Positions 14,914 through 18,926 of a stretch of DNA of 18,926 nucleotides are shown piece by piece; within the stretch, counting starts at the first letter, position 1, and every line of letters starts with the position of its first letter. A program made the position numbers and the translations under genes. The DNA comes from JBIKVP01 sp044356745 (GTDB taxonomy: Bacteria; Pseudomonadota; Alphaproteobacteria; Rhizobiales; Beijerinckiaceae). The DNA lies in the NCBI GenBank assembly GCA_044356745.1, contig JBIKVP010000037.1, forward strand, positions 1-18,926, written 5' to 3'. Under the pieces are notes generated by a model that did not search any database, was not told where the DNA came from, and saw nothing but the letters and a program-made list of their open reading frames with translations.

Positions 14914-15380
14914 ATGGGGTTGGTGTACGCAAATATCACACGGAGCAATCCACGCGATGAGAGCTTGATGCCACTGGAGTATGTTGAGTAAAAGTGTGCA
15001 GCGGTTTTGTGTAACAACATGCGACAAGACAAAAGGTTAGAGCACGTTAAAGAAAACGTGCTCTAGAGGTAAAGGCTCTTGTCGATAGTGGTTCGGTACA
15101 TTTGCGCATTCCACACCATGTCGCTATTCAGCTCAAACGAGACACGCTTGCAACGTGAGAAGTTACTCACGCAGACGGTTATAAATCTGTTGTGCCTTGT
15201 GTGGGCTCTTTAAAAATCGCCTTCGCCAATAGACAATGTTATGTCGGTGCGATGGTGATGGGCGATGAAGCACTGCTTGGAGCCATTCCGATGGAGGATA
15301 TGGATGCGGTTATCCATCCCTCAACGCAATCACTCACAGTAAATCCAGCTAATCCTAATTTGCAGTATCCTATGCTATAG
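14914..15380 (+). pseudogene. clan AA (retropepsin-like) aspartic protease, disrupted
   Basis: The N-terminal part starts at ATG 14914 and reads MGLVYANITRSNPRDES to YVE, then TAA at 14989-14991. The rest resumes at 15069 in another frame as VKALVDSGSVHLRIPHHVAI, with DSG as the aspartic protease motif. It runs through DGYKSVVPCVGSLKIAF and GDEALLGAIPMEDMD to TAG at 15378-15380. Removing the 80 bases between the parts restores one frame. A second lesion is the TGA at 15156-15158 in LAT-stop-EVTHADG, where an Arg codon (CGA) is likely ancestral. The two parts fit small bacterial retroviral-like proteases of about 130 residues as I remember them. Two independent lesions make function unlikely. 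Confidence 0.8.
14989..15068. mobile_element. 80-bp palindromic insertion inside the protease gene
   Basis: The insert is inferred from the protease reading frames on each side; GAG flanks both ends (14986-14988 and 15066-15068). It contains an 11-bp perfect stem, TAGAGCACGTT (15038-15048) with AACGTGCTCTA (15055-15065), around a 6-base loop. The preceding part resembles intergenic repeats I recall from Rhizobiales genomes that end in AGAGCRYG palindromes. It is too small to encode a transposase, so it would have to move in trans. Confidence 0.6.
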
Positions 15381-15510
15381 GATTTCAGGCAGGGGATGTC
15401 AGATTATAAAACCTTATAAGACGTTTGAACGTCCCTTCGATCCGTTGCCAAACGATGTAAATAGCGCTAAATCAGCCACGAACCTGTTTCTTCTAACATG
15501 AGATGTCCCC
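15381..15510 (+). promoter_or_regulatory. sucA leader with an operator-like dyad
   Basis: This 130-bp leader carries GACGTT-TG-AACGTC (15420-15433), a perfect dyad with 6-base arms. It also has two TTATAA boxes (15404-15409, 15414-15419) that could serve as a -10 region. No strong -35 sequence is seen. No clear Shine-Dalgarno precedes the sucA ATG; GAGATG at 15500-15505 is the closest. A promoter here would make sucA independent of the disrupted upstream region. Confidence 0.3.
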
Positions 15511-18483
15511 ATGACACAGCCTCAGCGCACACAAGCGATTAATGATCAAATGATGCAGACATCATTCCTTTATGGGGGTAATGCCGCTTATCTTGAAGAG
15601 CTTTATGCCAAGTTTCAAAGTGATCCGAATTCTGTCGATCCTGAATGGCGCGCGTTTTTTGCAGCTTTGGGGGATGATCCAGCCAGCATTGCTAAAAATG
15701 CGCAGGGCGCATCATGGGAAAAGGCGCATTGGCCTGTGCCTTTAGGAGGCGAACTTGTTGCTGCCCTTGATGGCAACTGGACGCTCATCGAAAAAGTTGT
15801 TGGTGATAAGCTTAAAGGCAAAGCACAAAAAGCAGGGGCTGAGGTCTCTCCTCAAGATTTGCAACAAGCAACCCGTGACAGTGTGCGTGCGTTGATGTTG
15901 GTGCGTGCCTATCGGATGCGCGGCCATCTTCATGCAACGCTTGATCCTCTTGGTATTGAAGGACTGAAAAACCACGAAGAATTGCAGCCCGCCCATTATG
16001 GTTTTGGTGAGGCGGATCTTGACCGCAAGATTTTCCTTGATGGTGTTTTAGGCCTTGAATACGCATCTATTCGTGAAGTCGTGGCGATTGTTCAACGCAC
16101 CTATTGCCAGACGCTTGGCATTGAATTTATGCACATCACTGATCCTGAGCAAAAGTCATGGCTTCAGGAGCGGATGGAAGGAGCTGACAAAGAGATCGCC
16201 TTCACCCGCGAGGGCAAGCGCGCGATTCTCAATAAAATGGTTGAAGCTGAAGGCTTCGAGAAATTTATTGATGTAAAATACACAGGTACGAAACGCTTTG
16301 GCCTTGATGGTGGGGAATCAATGATTCCCGCTCTTGAGCAGATTATCAAACGCGGTGGCGCTCTGGGAATTACCGATATTGTGCTGGGCATGGCACATCG
16401 TGGGCGCTTGAACGTGCTTGCGCAAGTGATGGGCAAACCCCATCGCGCAATTTTCCACGAATTTAAAGGCGGCTCTTATGCTCCTGATGATGTGGAAGGC
16501 TCCGGCGATGTGAAATATCACCTTGGCGCATCCAGTGATCGCCAGTTTGATGATAACACCGTGCATTTGTCCTTGACGGCGAACCCCTCGCACCTTGAGA
16601 TTGTAAACCCTGTTGTGCTCGGAAAAGTGCGTGCAAAACAAGATCAAAAAGGTGATTTTGTTGAGCGAACCACCGTATTGCCGCTCCTCATTCATGGCGA
16701 TGCAGCGTTTGCAGGGCAAGGCGTTGTGGCGGAGTGTTTTGGTTTATCAGGACTAAAAGGGCATCGCACAGGCGGCTCGATCCATTTCATCATCAATAAC
16801 CAAATCGGCTTTACGACATACCCGCGTTATTCGCGTTCATCACCTTATCCGTCTGATGTGGCGAAAATGATTGAAGCGCCGATTTTCCATGTGAATGGTG
16901 ATGATCCTGAAGCAGTGGTGTTTGCTGCGAAAATCGCCATTGAATTCCGCCAGCGCTTTCACAAGCCTGTCGTGATTGATATGTTCTGTTATCGCCGTTT
17001 TGGACACAATGAGGGCGATGAACCAGCGTTTACGCAGCCTTTGATGTATAAAAAAATTCGCTCTCATGCCTCCACACTCGAGCTTTATAGCCAAAAGCTT
17101 GTTTCTGAGGGCGTGGTTACGCAAGGCGAAGTTGATAAAATGAAAGCGGATTGGCGTGCGCGTTTAGAGGCGGAATATGAGGCAGGGCAAGCTTATAAAC
17201 CCAATAAAGCCGATTGGCTTGATGGGCGCTGGTCTGGGCTTCAAGCGGTGAAATCCACCGAAGAAGATGCGCGCCGTGGACAAACAGGCGTTGATATAGA
17301 GACACTCAAGCGCATTGGCATGAAGCTTTCAACTGTGCGTGAGGGCTTTAACGTCCATAAAACCATTCAGCGTTTCATGGATAATCGCCGCAAGATGATT
17401 GACACGGGCGAGGGCATTGACTGGGCAACCGCTGAAGCGCTGGCTTTTGGCTCGCTCGTCGATGAAGGCCATAAAGTGCGCTTGTCAGGGCAGGATTGCG
17501 AACGCGGCACGTTCTCGCAACGTCATTCTGTGTTGATTGATCAGGAGACCGAAGCGCGGTTTACGCCTCTCAATAACATCCGTGAAGGACAAGCCAAATA
17601 CGAAGTCATCAACTCCATGCTCTCAGAAGAAGCGGTGCTTGGTTTTGAGTATGGCTACTCGATGGCCGAACCCAATGCGCTCACGTTGTGGGAAGCGCAA
17701 TTTGGCGATTTTGCCAATGGCGCACAGGTGTTGTTCGATCAGTTTATTGCTTCTGGTGAGCGTAAATGGCTGCGCATGTCGGGTCTTGTGTGCTTGCTTC
17801 CGCATGGTTATGAGGGGCAGGGGCCAGAGCACTCATCGGCGCGTTTGGAGCGGTTTTTGCAGCTTTGCGCAGAAGACAATATGCAGGTCGCCAATTGCAC
17901 GACACCTGCGAACTATTTTCACATCCTGCGCCGTCAGCTCAAGCGCGATTTCCGTAAGCCTTTGATTTTGATGACACCAAAGTCGCTTCTGCGTCATAAG
18001 CGTGCGGTATCAACGCTTGATGATATGTCGCTTTCATCCACTTTCCACCGTGTGTTGTGGGATGATGCGCAAAGCAAACCTGCTGAAAGCGCGATTAAAC
18101 TCGTGGATGATGCGAAAATCCGCCGCGTCGTGGTGTGTTCGGGCAAAGTGTATTATGATCTTTTTGATGAGCGCGAAAAGCGTGGGTTGAACGATGTATA
18201 CTTGCTCCGCCTTGAGCAGATTTATCCGTTCCCGCTTAAAGCGTTGATTGATGAACTGTCGCGTTTCACAAGTGCAGATGTTGTGTGGTGTCAGGAAGAA
18301 CCCAAAAATGCGGGATCATGGACATTTGTTGATCCGTATCTCGAATACGTGCTTGAACACACGCCTCTCACAACAAAACGCGCTAAATACGCAGGTCGTC
18401 CAGCAGCAGCGGCAACGGCAACGGGTTTGATGTCACGCCATCTGGAGCAACTGCGCATCCTGCTCGATGAGGCTTTGGGGTAA
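15511..18483 (+). CDS. sucA: 2-oxoglutarate dehydrogenase E1 component
   Basis: The thiamine-diphosphate-dependent decarboxylase of the 2-oxoglutarate dehydrogenase complex, which feeds succinyl-CoA to the SucCD step. The N-terminal segment TSFLYGGNAAYLEELYAKF, before VDPEWRAFF, is the usual peripheral-subunit-binding region. MAHRGRLNVL starts at residue 294. TANPSHLEIVNP follows, then HGDAAFAGQG from residue 395 and NNQIGFTT from 429, which make up the cofactor and metal site. LPHGYEGQGPEHSSARLERFLQL is in the C-terminal transketolase-like half. The 990 residues are normal for the alphaproteobacterial enzyme and the frame is intact. In related genomes sucB follows directly; here the gene is followed by repeats and an IS end within 443 bp. 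Confidence 0.97.
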   Translation: MTQPQRTQAINDQMMQTSFLYGGNAAYLEELYAKFQSDPNSVDPEWRAFFAALGDDPASIAKNAQGASWEKAHWPVPLGGELVAALDGNWTLIEKVVGDKLKGKAQKAGAEVSPQDLQQATRDSVRALMLVRAYRMRGHLHATLDPLGIEGLKNHEELQPAHYGFGEADLDRKIFLDGVLGLEYASIREVVAIVQRTYCQTLGIEFMHITDPEQKSWLQERMEGADKEIAFTREGKRAILNKMVEAEGFEKFIDVKYTGTKRFGLDGGESMIPALEQIIKRGGALGITDIVLGMAHRGRLNVLAQVMGKPHRAIFHEFKGGSYAPDDVEGSGDVKYHLGASSDRQFDDNTVHLSLTANPSHLEIVNPVVLGKVRAKQDQKGDFVERTTVLPLLIHGDAAFAGQGVVAECFGLSGLKGHRTGGSIHFIINNQIGFTTYPRYSRSSPYPSDVAKMIEAPIFHVNGDDPEAVVFAAKIAIEFRQRFHKPVVIDMFCYRRFGHNEGDEPAFTQPLMYKKIRSHASTLELYSQKLVSEGVVTQGEVDKMKADWRARLEAEYEAGQAYKPNKADWLDGRWSGLQAVKSTEEDARRGQTGVDIETLKRIGMKLSTVREGFNVHKTIQRFMDNRRKMIDTGEGIDWATAEALAFGSLVDEGHKVRLSGQDCERGTFSQRHSVLIDQETEARFTPLNNIREGQAKYEVINSMLSEEAVLGFEYGYSMAEPNALTLWEAQFGDFANGAQVLFDQFIASGERKWLRMSGLVCLLPHGYEGQGPEHSSARLERFLQLCAEDNMQVANCTTPANYFHILRRQLKRDFRKPLILMTPKSLLRHKRAVSTLDDMSLSSTFHRVLWDDAQSKPAESAIKLVDDAKIRRVVVCSGKVYYDLFDEREKRGLNDVYLLRLEQIYPFPLKALIDELSRFTSADVVWCQEEPKNAGSWTFVDPYLEYVLEHTPLTTKRAKYAGRPAAAATATGLMSRHLEQLRILLDEALG

Positions 18484-18502
18484 GTTTTGCGGGTAGTTCT
18501 TG

Positions 18503-18604
18503 AGCGCCTGAACCTCAACCGTCATTGCGAGGAGAGCAACGACGAAGCAATCCAGAACCACTTTTCAAAAGGCTGGATTGCTTCGCATGCGCTCGCAATG
18601 ACGG
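18503..18604. repeat. GTCATTGCGAG palindromic repeat, complete copy
   Basis: After a lead-in AGCGCCTGAACCTC comes an 86-bp palindrome (18519-18604). CCGTCATTGCGAG pairs with CTCGCAATGACGG, and GAAGCAATCCAG with CTGGATTGCTTC, around an A/T-rich loop. It begins about 35 bp after the sucA stop, so it could act as a transcript-end stabiliser. Similar GTCATTGCGAG elements occur in many bacterial genomes as I recall. Confidence 0.85.
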
Positions 18605-18630
18605 TATATGCTTCGTGCGATTAAACCCCA

Positions 18631-18735
18631 CCCGTCATGGCAGGATTTATTCCTGCCATCCATGCCTTTAGAACCACTACGCTTTTAAAATGTCGCTAAA
18701 GCGTGGATGGCAAGCACAAGGCTTGCCATGACGGG
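18631..18735. repeat. cloverleaf-like palindromic repeat, copy B
   Basis: Same architecture as 11510-11615. The outer stem is CCCGTCATG with CATGACGGG. The left hairpin is GGCAGGA with TCCTGCC, the central stem CATCCATGC with GCGTGGATG (one G-T mismatch on one strand), and the right hairpin GGCAAGC with GCTTGCC. The arms differ from copy A but remain paired. Confidence 0.85.
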
Positions 18736-18745
18736 TTGTGTGTCT

Positions 18746-18801
18746 AGCGCCTGAACCTCGAACGTCATTGCGAGGAGTGTAACGACGACGCAATCCAGAA
18801 C
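18746..18801. repeat. GTCATTGCGAG palindromic repeat, partial copy interrupted by the IS
   Basis: Matches 18503-18558 closely, including the AGCGCCTGAACCTC lead-in, through AACGTCATTGCGAGGAG to CAATCCAGAAC. It then stops at the TATACCCC boundary of the IS. The second half of the palindrome is missing from the window, so the IS landed near its centre. Confidence 0.85.
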
Positions 18802-18926
18802 TATACCCCTCGTGAGTGAAGAGTTGGCGTTATCTTTTTATTAAGGTTGTTTTGATTCCAATTTGGTATGGGTACGCTTTTAGAACCAGACCAACGTCAG
18901 GAGCTTTTGAAACGCCACCGCACCGA
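18802..18926 (+). mobile_element. IS630-like insertion sequence, one end (cut by window edge)
   Basis: Starts with TATACCCCTCGTGAGTGAAG and is the reverse complement of 1-125 with three mismatches. It reads outward to the right and contains the start of a transposase gene at 18868. Insertion at a TA within a palindromic repeat is directly visible by comparison with the intact repeat at 18503-18604. Confidence 0.85.
18868..18926 (+). CDS. IS630-family transposase, N-terminal 19 residues only
   Basis: The ATG at 18868 opens a frame that encodes MGTLLEPDQRQELLKRHRT and runs off the window. It is identical in protein to the left-hand copy at 1-59, with synonymous third-position changes in the Pro, Asp and Arg codons of the PDQR segment. 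An in-frame TGA lies just upstream, and no clear ribosome binding site is visible. Confidence 0.65.
   Translation, partial: MGTLLEPDQRQELLKRHRT

Noticed and set aside
14455..15027. A 190-codon minus-strand open frame overlapping sucD and the following spacer
   Set aside because: It is antisense to the well-conserved end of sucD and has a composition typical of an antisense shadow, with no recognisable motif.
14914..15158. Programmed frameshift or stop read-through in the protease
   Set aside because: An 80-bp palindromic insert plus a separate TGA cannot be bridged by one recoding event, and no slippery site is apparent. Decay is the simpler reading.
15192..15380. A 62-residue open frame between sucD and sucA as a stand-alone gene
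   Set aside because: Its sequence is the C-terminal half of the clan AA protease; the frame extends upstream through the TGA at 15156 to the DSG motif, so it is part of a pseudogene.
1..18926. The whole window as an IS630 composite transposon
   Set aside because: The content is mainly core metabolic and housekeeping genes, and the window edges coincide with the ISs, which points to contig breaks. IS630-type elements seldom form composite transposons.
1..18926. tRNA, rRNA or riboswitch genes
   Set aside because: I saw no CCA-ended cloverleaf with tRNA-like conserved bases and no known aptamer pattern. The cloverleaf-like repeats lack tRNA consensus elements.

Overview
The window reads as a chromosomal segment of an alphaproteobacterium, most likely in or near the Hyphomicrobiales (Rhizobiales). 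The grounds are the block mdh-sucC-sucD-sucA, a transglycosylase coupled to a DUF2336 protein, a BioMN-type transporter pair, and an AGAGCACG palindrome of a kind I recall from that order. Base composition is near 48% GC in lines I counted. Two insertion-sequence ends, several palindromic repeats, a decayed protease gene and a truncated gene at the left edge suggest a genome undergoing IS expansion and gene decay; this is an inference.

Layout. Positions 1-125 and 18802-18926 are the same IS630-like element end in opposite orientation, each holding the first 19 codons of an outward-facing transposase. From 126 to about 640 lies a gene of unknown function whose 5' end was removed by the left IS. 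From 714 to 6403 runs a compact plus-strand cluster: MltB-like lytic transglycosylase, family-2 glycosyltransferase, CatB-like acetyltransferase, BioM-like ATPase, BioN-like membrane protein, SurE nucleotidase and protein-L-isoaspartate methyltransferase. Several of these overlap by a few bases. From 6409 to 10370 the genes are on the minus strand: YqgE, DUF2336, a soluble-type lytic transglycosylase and a phosphoglycolate-phosphatase-like HAD hydrolase. From 10518 to 18483 the plus strand carries TCA-cycle genes: malate dehydrogenase, both succinyl-CoA synthetase subunits and 2-oxoglutarate dehydrogenase E1.

The TCA block is the most interesting part. sucC and sucD, normally adjacent, are separated by 1,140 bp. 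This insert holds an extremely AT-rich stretch (about 23% GC) encoding an 83-residue single-span membrane protein, then a type II toxin-antitoxin pair (ribbon-helix-helix antitoxin and PIN-domain toxin). Between sucD and sucA lies a clan AA (retropepsin-like) aspartic protease gene broken by an 80-bp palindromic insertion and by an in-frame TGA. Between mdh and sucC, and again after sucA, are about 105-bp elements that can fold as a three-armed cloverleaf; their arms differ in sequence but keep their pairing. After sucA there is no sucB within the window, only two repeat families, one copy of which is interrupted by the right-hand IS.

Metabolically, mdh, sucC, sucD and sucA encode consecutive or nearby TCA steps. 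surE and pcm are a common pair associated with stress survival and damage repair. The two transglycosylases act on peptidoglycan, and the glycosyltransferase and acetyltransferase probably decorate a surface glycan.
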